Source: Bacteroidetes bacterium 4572_114 | GTDB taxonomy: Bacteria; Bacteroidota; Bacteroidia; Bacteroidales; 4484-276 | Reading direction: 5' to 3' | Length of the DNA stretch: 15,896 bases | Assembly: GCA_002254335.1 (NCBI GenBank) | Contig: NIVA01000027.1 | Span: forward strand, 1-15,896 | Part shown: one piece after another, positions 7,996-15,896 of the stretch | Layout: every line of letters begins with the position of its first letter | How positions within the stretch are numbered: position 1 is the stretch's first letter | The notes under the pieces: model-generated | What the model was told of the DNA's origin: nothing | The model's input: the letters and a program-made list of their open reading frames with translations, nothing else | The model's database searches: none | Position numbers and translations under genes: made by a program

Positions 7996-8011
7996 TACGA
8001 AATGTTTCGTA
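7996..8011. promoter_or_regulatory. Putative BlaI-type operator 2
   Basis: TACGAAATGTTTCGTA has arms identical to operator 1 and extends to a perfect 7-bp dyad (TACGAAA/TTTCGTA) around two bases. It lies 55 bp upstream of the -7 box for the protease gene at 8106 and about 307 bp upstream of blaI. It could therefore serve either divergent transcript. Confidence 0.65.
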
Positions 8012-8066
8012 GATTATTGTATTGGGTAGGATTTTTTTTGCCTTTTAATATCAAATAAATTTTCAG

Positions 8067-8074
8067 TATCTTTG
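8067..8074 (+). promoter_or_regulatory. Bacteroidota -7 box for the protease operon
   Basis: TATCTTTG matches the TAnnTTTG consensus exactly and lies 31 bp before the ATG at 8106. The nearest TTG upstream (8038-8040) is 26 bp away, longer than the usual spacing, so the -33 element is uncertain. Confidence 0.55.
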
Positions 8075-8105
8075 TTGAACCTTTAACTTAAAAACCCAAA
8101 TTGAT

Positions 8106-11100
8106 ATGAAAAACTTAGCCCCCCCCCCCAGGACAATACCTTGCTTACTGATTGTTTTATTGATTTCGCTTTCCTTCCAGCGCCTGAACGCACAACAATG
8201 GACAGCTTTTAACGCCATGGATGTTACGGAGCCGGTTTGCACAATTACCTCCTCAACAAATGATTCTGTTACGTTTACTGTAATAATACCTGGCATGTAT
8301 TCAGAAACGGTGGACAGTTTGCAGCGAATTTGGATACCGGGGCATAACAAAATGGATTCGGTGGGTTTTCCAGAATTACCGGTTGTAAGCTATTTGGTGG
8401 CAATCCCCGATTGTGATAGTGTGGCATTGAGTTGTTCGCCAACTGATTCTTTATTGATTAATAACTGGAATATCTATCCTGCGCCGGAAATGGTTGAGGA
8501 CACCACGGCACAAGGTTTTGTTTACCTTGCCGAAAAGTTTACTTATGATACCACCTGTTATACTACTGACGCATTGTTTCCATCATCAAATACGGAACTT
8601 GTAGACAAAGGTGCTTTCCGTGCCCAACATTGCATTAGGGTTGTAATATATCCGGTTCAGTTTAACCCAGTGGGTAACCAATTAAAAGTTTTCTCAGACT
8701 TGAAAATTAAATTAAACTTCACTAATGCAAGTGGTTCAGTTAACGAAAACGTAGGTATTTTCAACGAAATCGCAGGGAACACAATGATCAACTATTTAAG
8801 CAATGGAAAGAATGCATCCATTAGTTGTGGTGAAGGCCTTCAAAATAAAGGCACTTGGTTTTATGTTGATTCTTTGCCAAACCAGAAAATAGATACTGCA
8901 TGTGATTACCTAATTGTTACTCCTGAAAAGTTTTATACAGATTCAGTAGGTTTTAGTGCAATTAATAAGCTAGCTGCACATAGGGCAGAATTTAATGGAT
9001 TTGATGTTGCAATCATCACGACATCAACTATTGAAAAAGAAGTTTTGCCATTAACTCTAAAGCTAAATGTAAAAATTCTGAAGCTAATAGAAAACACCTA
9101 TAATAGCAGTAATTCAATTCATTCATATGACGATAAACTTGCTTATGTAAATTTATTTGGCGATGTCATTTTGGAACCAAACCTTGATGGAATTCCAACT
9201 TATTCTGATGGATATGATGATTTTTTCACCCAGATCACTTACGACACTATCATAAATGGGAATGATACAACTTTAGTATACGACCCCTACCCCGACCTAA
9301 TGATAGGCCGTTGCAGTGTAGATGATACCACCCAGATAAAAAATGTGGTGCATAAAATTTTGCATTTTAAACCGGATACACTAGCTTGGAAAGAAAACAT
9401 GCTTACTGTAGTAGGAACCAATACCTATGAAGATGCAATTAGTGATGGGCTTTTAAATTTAAATGAGACTGTAGGTGATCAGTATAATAATAAACTTTCA
9501 ATCCCAAGTGATTTTAAAAAAACCTTCCCTGCATGGGATACAATACCATATAACCTTGATAGTATTCAAAAGGCGTATCAGGAAGGCCAGATGTTTTTTA
9601 ATTACCTGGGGCATGGGGCAACCATTGGGTGGCTATCTCCCTTACAGTACTATGACTCTATACCAGGTAGCCCTGATTATAATCTTCCATTTATTGTTAG
9701 TTGTGCTTGTCATACAGGGGCTTTTCAGAGTGCTGATGAAGAAGACTGCCTTGGAGAGGAACTGCTTTGCTCTGATTCAGCAAAAGGGGCTATTTGCTTT
9801 ATTGGTGCCTCAATTTTTTCAACTTGGGAATCGATGCAGTTAGCCTTAGATTATCAGCATTCGCTATTAAATAATTTTTCTGCAGTTATAGGTGAAGCTT
9901 TTATGGAAATGAAAATGTCGAAATATATCGAACTTGATCAATGGATAGAACATTTCAATTTATTAGGTGACCCTGCCTTAAACATTTTGTATGAAAATAC
10001 TGACTCAATTATGCCGGAATTAATCATAAAAGATTATGAAGTAAACTTCGAGCCACAAATCGCCAATACCGGGGACACACTTCAGATTTCACCAGTAATT
10101 AGAAATATGACAATCGTGAATATTCCCGATACCTTTTATATTTCATGCAATGCCATAAATAAATTAAGCAATGATACCCTATGGATTGGCAATACCTTGA
10201 TAAATGGCCTGGATGGTTATGCAAGAGATACGGTAAGCTTCAACTGGATATTGGGGAAGAATGACTATGGTGTTTATGATTTTTTGTTTATGCTTGATAC
10301 AAGTAACAGTGTTGCCGAAATGAATGATAACAATAATATGACCGTCGTTCAAAAGCCAGTATATTTATATGATGCAGGTTTCGGTTTTACGGGTAGTGCA
10401 TCAATTAATTCAGCACCAATAAGCTTTAATATTTCAGCGGATTACGCTGGAAAAGAAATAATTTTTGGCAGAAATGTAATTTCCGCAGATGGTGATACTA
10501 TTTCAACAAACCCCGGGAAATCCAGCGGGCTTACCTGCATTGCAAACCTCACCAATAATCAAAACTACCAAATCATACAACGAATCCATGATGAACAAAA
10601 AATAATAATTTCAACCGGTACTCCTAACTGGTCGTACCAATGTTCGGCAGGAAGTTCATTTATAGGCAATCATATAGTTTTTGACATTGACAATAGCGGA
10701 CATGAAGAAGTTTTGGTATTTGCACAAACAGATGACCTGGTAGCTGGTACCCCAACCCTAATTTGTCTGAACTACAATGGAACCTTGAGATGGGATTTTG
10801 ACTTGATGGATAATAGTTGCATAGAAGTAATAACATGCCATATTGATGAAATCCCGACAATACTGATCCCCTCTGACAGCGGGGTAATCTACTATGCAAA
10901 AGAAAGCAATAACACCCTGGTAATTACCGATTCCATCCCAATTTACCTGTGTAATTCAATGAGCGGTGAATGGTTTGTCGCTGATATTGATCAGGATGGA
11001 AATTTGGATTTGGTATTGAATTGCGAAGTGGCACAAAATGGATTTAATAAAGATGCCATAGTATTAATTGACCTTATTAGCCAATCTGTAACACAAAAAA

Positions 11101-13115
11101 CATTTGATGTAGGGGATGAAATTGCTTTATTAGGAATATCAGATATCAATAATGACGGATACATCGAAATTATAACACATATTAACAATTCAGGGATTTG
11201 TATTTTGGGGCATGACCTCGATTCATTGAATTTCATTACGGATACAAGCAAATTTGGGAAGGATTTTGTTTCGGGCGACTTTAATAATGACGGGGAAAAT
11301 GATATCGTCTGTGAAGTTGAGATTAATGATCAGGATTATATAAGAATTTATGAGGCATCAGGTAATGAGTTGTTCACTGTTCCTACAATTTCATCCGTAA
11401 ATAGTTTTTGGCTTTCAGACATTGATGAAAATGATAAAATCGACCTTCTGTATTCTTCAAATAGAGATTTGTATATTATTGATTTACCAAATAATGGCGA
11501 ATCGATTGGCTGGCCTGGCCAGAGAGGAAATGTCAGGAACACGGGCACATTATTGCAACCCGCCTATTACAAAGCCAACGACACCGTTTACTGGACCGAC
11601 AACATCAGCATTCCCGATACTTTTGAAATTCCATCGCGAACAACGGTCATCGTTAAGCCTGGCACACACATATTCGCCAAAGAGGATGCCGAGTTTATTG
11701 TGTATGGTAAGCTGATTGCAAAGGGAACTGAACACCATCCCATAAAATTTACCGCCAACGTTATGGGTGCTGAAAAGGATCATTGGGGCGGTATTACGAC
11801 AAAGACCAGAGGAATTGCCGAGTTGCAGTATTGCCACATAGAAAATGCAACAGTCGGATTATTCCTATATGCAAGTTCACCTGCCGATGTTGAAAATAAT
11901 ACATTTAAAAACAATAAAGTGGGTTTGTGTGCCTATGCCAACTCACCCAATCTTATCGAAAATTACTTTACCCAAAATGGCATTGCATTAGCATGCCATG
12001 CCAGTAGCAGCCCTAAGCTTGTTGGAGGCAATCCTTTTAATGTCATTAAATATTATAACGGAATCATTAATAATGATACAGCCATTTCCATTTACAATTC
12101 TTTACCTATGATTAAGGATGGCTACAACGATATTTATAACGACACGCTGGGTGTTTACATGGTATTTGTCGACGATTACCCAATCAACCTAAACGTTAGA
12201 AATAATTTCTATGGTTCTTCCGATACAAGTGAAGTGTTCACTCATTTTTCACCTTCGGCAAATTTTACCATTGACCCATTGCTCGACAGTGCCCAAACCA
12301 ATTTTAAGAGCATAACAACAAATAGCGCAGAGGAGTTACTTGCATTAGCCTATGAACGCTTTTACGAAAAACAATACCAAACTGCTGCTCAATTGTTTGA
12401 GCAACTTATCCAAATCTATCCTGCTACCAACGAAGCACTCTATGCAATAACTGGGGAATTTGAAGCAACCAAAATAGGCGAATTGGGATGGGCTTATTTT
12501 GTTGAAAACATGAATTACCTTTTACAGGATACGGTGATAGACACCAGCCTTGAAAAATATGCTTTCGAATACAAGAACCTTGCATTGAGGGTTGATGGCA
12601 AATATACGGATGCCATCGAAAATTACGAAAGCATTATAAATGAACCTGTAAGTTATTACGATTCACTTTACGCTATAATAAACTTATCGAACACACTATT
12701 GGAATCGAGTGGATATAAATCGATGGCGGTGATGGAAAAAATTGAAGAAACACTTTTAACTTCTGAATTATCACACATCATCCGAACAAAAGAATTGCTT
12801 TTCAGCACAGCGGTTGAAAAACAAACAATAACACCAGAAGGGGGGTGCGTCACAATTAATAACATCTTTCCAAATCCGGCCAGGCGGTCTTTTACCGTAG
12901 AATACCATAGCTGCGAGGAAGGTATTTCATTAATAGACCTGTATTCTGCATCAGGAAAAAAGGTATTAGGCAAACAGTTATATGCTCAACCCGGTAAAAA
13001 CACTTTCCGTTTTAACAAATCTGCTACAGGGTATAAAACTCTAAAACCTGGTGTTTACATAATAAAAGTTACAAATAACAATCAATCTGATTCACAAAGG
13101 CTAATTGTCAAATAA
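8106..13115 (+). CDS. Gingipain-like (peptidase C25) multidomain T9SS protease
   Basis: This 1669-aa predicted surface or secreted cysteine protease begins with a signal peptide (about 1-29, cleavage near LNA-QQ). Next is a C25 propeptide-like region (about 30-260; GFPELPVVSYLVAIP). The catalytic domain (about 266-630) opens with CDYLIVTPEKF and contains YLGHG (catalytic His503) and SCACHTGAF (probable nucleophile Cys535, aligning with the gingipain Cys), ending near LLGDPALNIL. Then come a CARDB-like domain (about 638-755), VCBS/FG-GAP-like repeats with DIDNSGHEE, DIDQDGNLD and DINNDGYIE (about 850-1147), a right-handed beta-helix region (about 1152-1399), TPR-like helices (about 1409-1555) and a T9SS type A sorting domain (about 1583-1669; FPNPARRSF). 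An 11-C run follows codon 4. The next gene starts 11 bp downstream, suggesting an operon. Family is confident; cleavage specificity is unknown. Confidence 0.9.
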   Translation: MKNLAPPPRTIPCLLIVLLISLSFQRLNAQQWTAFNAMDVTEPVCTITSSTNDSVTFTVIIPGMYSETVDSLQRIWIPGHNKMDSVGFPELPVVSYLVAIPDCDSVALSCSPTDSLLINNWNIYPAPEMVEDTTAQGFVYLAEKFTYDTTCYTTDALFPSSNTELVDKGAFRAQHCIRVVIYPVQFNPVGNQLKVFSDLKIKLNFTNASGSVNENVGIFNEIAGNTMINYLSNGKNASISCGEGLQNKGTWFYVDSLPNQKIDTACDYLIVTPEKFYTDSVGFSAINKLAAHRAEFNGFDVAIITTSTIEKEVLPLTLKLNVKILKLIENTYNSSNSIHSYDDKLAYVNLFGDVILEPNLDGIPTYSDGYDDFFTQITYDTIINGNDTTLVYDPYPDLMIGRCSVDDTTQIKNVVHKILHFKPDTLAWKENMLTVVGTNTYEDAISDGLLNLNETVGDQYNNKLSIPSDFKKTFPAWDTIPYNLDSIQKAYQEGQMFFNYLGHGATIGWLSPLQYYDSIPGSPDYNLPFIVSCACHTGAFQSADEEDCLGEELLCSDSAKGAICFIGASIFSTWESMQLALDYQHSLLNNFSAVIGEAFMEMKMSKYIELDQWIEHFNLLGDPALNILYENTDSIMPELIIKDYEVNFEPQIANTGDTLQISPVIRNMTIVNIPDTFYISCNAINKLSNDTLWIGNTLINGLDGYARDTVSFNWILGKNDYGVYDFLFMLDTSNSVAEMNDNNNMTVVQKPVYLYDAGFGFTGSASINSAPISFNISADYAGKEIIFGRNVISADGDTISTNPGKSSGLTCIANLTNNQNYQIIQRIHDEQKIIISTGTPNWSYQCSAGSSFIGNHIVFDIDNSGHEEVLVFAQTDDLVAGTPTLICLNYNGTLRWDFDLMDNSCIEVITCHIDEIPTILIPSDSGVIYYAKESNNTLVITDSIPIYLCNSMSGEWFVADIDQDGNLDLVLNCEVAQNGFNKDAIVLIDLISQSVTQKTFDVGDEIALLGISDINNDGYIEIITHINNSGICILGHDLDSLNFITDTSKFGKDFVSGDFNNDGENDIVCEVEINDQDYIRIYEASGNELFTVPTISSVNSFWLSDIDENDKIDLLYSSNRDLYIIDLPNNGESIGWPGQRGNVRNTGTLLQPAYYKANDTVYWTDNISIPDTFEIPSRTTVIVKPGTHIFAKEDAEFIVYGKLIAKGTEHHPIKFTANVMGAEKDHWGGITTKTRGIAELQYCHIENATVGLFLYASSPADVENNTFKNNKVGLCAYANSPNLIENYFTQNGIALACHASSSPKLVGGNPFNVIKYYNGIINNDTAISIYNSLPMIKDGYNDIYNDTLGVYMVFVDDYPINLNVRNNFYGSSDTSEVFTHFSPSANFTIDPLLDSAQTNFKSITTNSAEELLALAYERFYEKQYQTAAQLFEQLIQIYPATNEALYAITGEFEATKIGELGWAYFVENMNYLLQDTVIDTSLEKYAFEYKNLALRVDGKYTDAIENYESIINEPVSYYDSLYAIINLSNTLLESSGYKSMAVMEKIEETLLTSELSHIIRTKELLFSTAVEKQTITPEGGCVTINNIFPNPARRSFTVEYHSCEEGISLIDLYSASGKKVLGKQLYAQPGKNTFRFNKSATGYKTLKPGVYIIKVTNNNQSDSQRLIVK
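8119..8129 (+). repeat. C11 homopolymer within the protease coding start
   Basis: Eleven consecutive C residues encode part of Ala5 and Pro6-Pro8, at the beginning of the signal peptide. Removing one C would create a TGA after about 14 codons. Adding one would give a TAA after about 36 codons. Only this length modulo 3 gives the full protein, so the tract could act as a slippage switch, or it could be an assembly-prone site. Confidence 0.9.
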
Positions 13116-13126
13116 ACGGAGGGCAT

Positions 13127-14758
13127 ATGAAAAAATCAATCATTCTTTTTGTTATCATCATCATACCGCTATTTTATCATTATGAAATTGCAGCTCAAAA
13201 GATTACCCGAGGCCCTGATATTGGTGAAATCTATTTCCTTGGCCCGACAAATACTTACATGGGGCTTTATTATTCATCTGATTTTGGTGAAACTGCTGTC
13301 TGCACAGACGATATAATGAATATTCACGCCATTGCAGCAGACTTGACAAAGGGCGGGATATATTGTGTTGAATCTCCTTCAAACCTTTATTTCTCAACAG
13401 AATATGGCAATAACGGATCCTGGATTGTTAAAAATAGTGGCATCAGTCTCTATATTAAAAGTGAAAGAATAAATGGTGAAATCTATTCAGATTGGTATTA
13501 CCATAGTATTGATTATGGTTCAAATTTTAATTACCTAAATGGGAATGGATATTTTGGGAATATGAAGGACTGGGATATAGGAGCAGAAAACAATTATGGT
13601 TATATTGTTGTTTACAAACAAGGTATTGTTGATTCTGTGTACTTCCTACGCACAAATAATAATTTTGAAGATATATATCAGGCAAATGTTTTTAATTATT
13701 TATGGAATGATAAGATTACAATTTCCAGGGGTTATTTTGGTGGAGAAGTTTTTTTATTGAACATTGATGAAACGGAGATAATCTATAGTAGTAATTTTGG
13801 AACTATTTTTAAACAAATATGCAAATTTAATGTTGGAGAATTTTTTGAGGCTGAAATATTAGGTGGAAGACAAGAAGGAGAACTATATATACTTTGTAAT
13901 TTCGTAAACATGATGTGGCAAAACGCCCATACCTATATTTTCCACTCAACAGATTATGGTAAAACCTTTGAGGTTTTTCATCCTTTTTCGAAAGGCAACC
14001 AACCGGTGCTCGCAAATTTCTCTTCTGTACAAACTGAGGGTATTGTACCCTTTACCATTGAATGGTGCAACTTTTCAATTGGTGAAGATGTAACTTATGA
14101 ATGGGATTTTGATAACAATGGTACAATAGACAGCAACGAAGAAAACCCTGTTTACACTTATGAGGAAGCAGGAGTTTATTCAGTAAAACTAAGTGTTGTG
14201 GGCAGCGATAGCACAAACAGTTTCACCAAAGAGGATTACATTACTGTTTCCCCATTCCCTGCCCAACCCCAGGATTTAACCGCCGAAATAATAGATGATG
14301 ATGTTTCACTTAACTGGCAACCTATTTTACTTGATACCACCCTGCTGGGCTATAATGTTTACCGTGACACTACCCTGTTAACACCTGAACCAATAACCTC
14401 AACATCTTACGAAGACCTAAACCTCCCCAACGGAACTTACGAATATTGTGTAACTGCAGTTTACACTTACGCTGTATCTGAGAAAAGCTGTGTGGAAGCC
14501 AGCATAACTGTTGGAATTGAACAATGGAAAGAAGCTGGTTTAATGATTTACCCCAACCCTGTCCATGAAAATATTTGCATCACGTTTCCGGGAAGATTTA
14601 ACGTGTCGGTTTTTGGTAGTGGTGGTGAGCAGCTTCTCCAAAAAACGGCTTACAACCTCTCTGCACAATTCCAGGTTCAGGACTGGCAAGGTGGCATTTA
14701 CTTTTTTGTTATAGATTCCGGTGAAAAGCAATTTCTGAAAAAGGTAGTTGTGAAGTAA
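13127..14758 (+). CDS. Secreted Asp-box/PKD/FnIII protein with T9SS sorting domain
   Basis: This 543-aa protein starts at ATG 13127, 11 bp after the protease stop, with a purine-rich ggaggg before it. A signal peptide (about 1-24, ending IAAQ) is followed by a beta-rich region with five Asp-box-like motifs: SSDFGETA (about 49), STEYGNNGSW (89), SIDYGSNF (126), SSNFGTIF (220) and STDYGKTF (273). Asp-boxes typically mark beta-propeller turns in BNR/sortilin-like proteins. A PKD domain (about 296-375; YEWDFDNNGTID, YTYEEAGVYSVKLSV), a fibronectin type III domain (about 379-461; VSLNWQP, LGYNVYRD) and a T9SS type A domain (about 469-543; IYPNPVHENI, ending KKVVVK) follow. No catalytic motif was recognised. 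It is probably a secreted binding or structural partner co-expressed with the protease. Confidence 0.85.
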   Translation: MKKSIILFVIIIIPLFYHYEIAAQKITRGPDIGEIYFLGPTNTYMGLYYSSDFGETAVCTDDIMNIHAIAADLTKGGIYCVESPSNLYFSTEYGNNGSWIVKNSGISLYIKSERINGEIYSDWYYHSIDYGSNFNYLNGNGYFGNMKDWDIGAENNYGYIVVYKQGIVDSVYFLRTNNNFEDIYQANVFNYLWNDKITISRGYFGGEVFLLNIDETEIIYSSNFGTIFKQICKFNVGEFFEAEILGGRQEGELYILCNFVNMMWQNAHTYIFHSTDYGKTFEVFHPFSKGNQPVLANFSSVQTEGIVPFTIEWCNFSIGEDVTYEWDFDNNGTIDSNEENPVYTYEEAGVYSVKLSVVGSDSTNSFTKEDYITVSPFPAQPQDLTAEIIDDDVSLNWQPILLDTTLLGYNVYRDTTLLTPEPITSTSYEDLNLPNGTYEYCVTAVYTYAVSEKSCVEASITVGIEQWKEAGLMIYPNPVHENICITFPGRFNVSVFGSGGEQLLQKTAYNLSAQFQVQDWQGGIYFFVIDSGEKQFLKKVVVK

Positions 14759-14766
14759 GGTTCTTA

Positions 14767-14820
14767 AATTTGGATTTTGAGTTTTGAGCTTTGGATTTTG
14801 AACTTTGGAATTTGGATTTT
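14767..14820. repeat. Short T-rich tandem repeat between convergent genes
   Basis: Degenerate 20-21-bp units of the form tttggattttgag / ctttggattttgaa / atttggatttt fill the 60-bp gap between the two convergent genes. The last bases overlap the TAA stop of the minus-strand gene. No stem-loop terminator was seen. Confidence 0.6.
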
Positions 14821-15712
14821 AATGGTATCCATACTCATAAATCAAAATATATTTTCGTGCCGGTGATTGACCTTGCCCTGAAATTGAAGCCCTTACCTCA
14901 GTTACATTTCCATCTTCATCGTAATCGCGTTCCAGTTCGTGGTTGGTGCCGCCATTGCGGTTAACCTCTTTTTGGGTTGTGGCATTTCCATGGTCATCGT
15001 AGCCAAGTGTCGTAGTGGTTTTCTTATAAGGGCTTTCTTCCATGATTTCGACCATCCGGTTGTTGGCATCAAAGGTGTATTCGTGCTTTTCAACCAGTTT
15101 GCCTTCAGTATCGTATTTAAGTTGTTTTGTCCGGTTCGAGTTTTCATCGTATTCGTTCACCAGGCTAAATTCTTCTTCCTCATCCATTACTTCGGCTTCG
15201 AGCACATTGCCCTTTTCATCTATTGTATATTTATTTTTCCTCACCAGGTCACCATCTTCAATCACCTCCTCGCCAACAATAAACCCTCCGGAATACTCAA
15301 TCTTTTCCTCTTTTTCAAGATCGCCGTCCTCATCCTTCAATATTTTGTACACTAGTTTCCCGTCCTCATTATATTGATAAAGGGTGGTATCCTTTGATCC
15401 ATCAAGGTAATGGACGTATTCTTTGATGAGTTTGCCATTTTCATCCCTTTCGTATGAAAGTTTTTCTTCCAGGTCATCAAACTCGCTGTAAGCCTCCTCA
15501 CCAATCAGGTGCCCCTTATCATCATAAATATAAACTGATTTCCCGGTCACATTACCATAACCATCAAATTTAACCTCCTCAACAGGATTTCCATTTTCAT
15601 CATATTTTGACCGTAAATAATCAATCCGCTGTTTGTCCCTGAAATCTTCAAATTTACCTTCCGGCGGAACATCAATCCTGTATGCCGACATCGACTTTAA
15701 TTTTCTTTTCAT
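14819..15712 (-). CDS. YD/RHS-like repeat protein, function unknown
   Basis: This 297-aa, strongly charged and acidic protein starts at ATG with no recognisable signal peptide or membrane segment (MKRKLKSMSAYRIDVPPEG). From about residue 37 almost to the end it consists of repeats of roughly 25 residues around a Y-x-D-E-x-G-N/K core: YDENGNPVEE, YDDKGHLIGEE, RDENGKLIKEY, YNEDGKLVYK, IDEKGNVLEAE, YDENSNRTKQ, YDTEGKLVEK, YDDHGNATTQ and YDEDGNVTEV. These resemble YD (RHS) or YwqK-like repeats, which fold as extended beta strips. There is no RHS core end, toxin domain or T9SS domain. It is convergent with the protease operon and probably transcribed alone. A cytoplasmic binding or scaffold role is possible, but the function is unknown. 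Confidence 0.75.
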   Translation of the reverse strand: MKRKLKSMSAYRIDVPPEGKFEDFRDKQRIDYLRSKYDENGNPVEEVKFDGYGNVTGKSVYIYDDKGHLIGEEAYSEFDDLEEKLSYERDENGKLIKEYVHYLDGSKDTTLYQYNEDGKLVYKILKDEDGDLEKEEKIEYSGGFIVGEEVIEDGDLVRKNKYTIDEKGNVLEAEVMDEEEEFSLVNEYDENSNRTKQLKYDTEGKLVEKHEYTFDANNRMVEIMEESPYKKTTTTLGYDDHGNATTQKEVNRNGGTNHELERDYDEDGNVTEVRASISGQGQSPARKYILIYEYGYH

Positions 15713-15793
15713 ATCTTTAATTTTTAAATGATCAAATGCTTAAATGAAACCAATATCCTAATACTACGACATTTTACTATCAGAAACCCGCAA

Positions 15794-15896
15794 CAGACGC
15801 ACGGCCGTGCGTCTCTACCCAGCCCACAACCCACAACAAAATGTACAGACGCACGGCCGTGCGTCTCTACCCAGCCCACAACCTGCAACAAAATGT
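15794..15896. repeat. Tandem 52-bp direct repeat with 20-bp palindrome, copies 2 and 3
   Basis: Two 52-bp units start at 15794 and 15846; the second runs to the window edge. Each starts with the perfect palindrome agacgcacggccgtgcgtct (15795-15814 and 15847-15866), followed by ctacccagcccacaac and then caacaaaatgt. The units differ at only about two positions, so the duplication looks recent or actively homogenised. More copies may lie beyond the window. Confidence 0.85.

Noticed and set aside
7672..8058. A 128-codon plus-strand open frame with an 8-residue repeat (MERWKNGK)
   Set aside because: It is created by the 24-bp tandem array, runs over blaI's start region, both arrays and the operator dyads, and has no domain or credible ribosome binding site.
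14939..15355. Plus-strand frames of 138 and 111 codons within the YD-repeat gene
   Set aside because: They are antisense to a clear repetitive coding sequence. Their hydrophobic or Ser-rich composition simply mirrors its acidic codons.

Overview
The window looks like chromosomal DNA of a Bacteroidota bacterium (class Bacteroidia is likely; the genus is not resolvable). Three proteins end in type IX secretion (T9SS) type A sorting domains. The best promoter seen is the Bacteroidota-type -7 box TAnnTTTG. The spacers carry short palindromic and low-complexity repeats of a kind common in this phylum. I saw no rRNA, tRNA, CRISPR array, transposase or phage gene.

Layout, left to right. (1) At 1-926 is the 3' end of a secreted T9SS cargo gene. 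It is followed by a roughly 145-bp nested inverted-repeat element that appears to separate the gene from its own terminator. (2) At 1388-2992, minus strand, is a GT-C-fold glycosyltransferase of family 39. (3) At 3249-4985, minus strand, is a complete ABC half-exporter starting at TTG, directly downstream of a block of palindromic repeats. (4) At 5324-7689, minus strand, is a two-gene BlaI/M56 (BlaR1-like) repressor-protease operon with a 4-bp overlap and a strong terminator. (5) At 7690-8105 is a divergent intergenic region with two repeat arrays and two near-identical 16-bp dyads (TACGAA-N4-TTCGTA) that look like BlaI-family operators. (6) At 8106-14758, plus strand, is a likely two-gene operon. 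It encodes a 1669-aa gingipain-like (C25) cysteine protease and a 543-aa Asp-box/PKD/FnIII protein, both predicted T9SS substrates. The protease gene has an 11-C homopolymer just after its start codon. (7) At 14819-15712, minus strand, is a YD/RHS-like repeat protein without a signal peptide. It is preceded at the window edge by two tandem copies of a repeat containing a 20-bp palindrome.

The most interesting hypothesis is that a signal-responsive BlaI/M56 switch sits next to, and through shared operators may control, a secreted protease operon. The C11 tract could add ON/OFF phase variation. Domain calls come from recognising motifs by eye; no database search was run.
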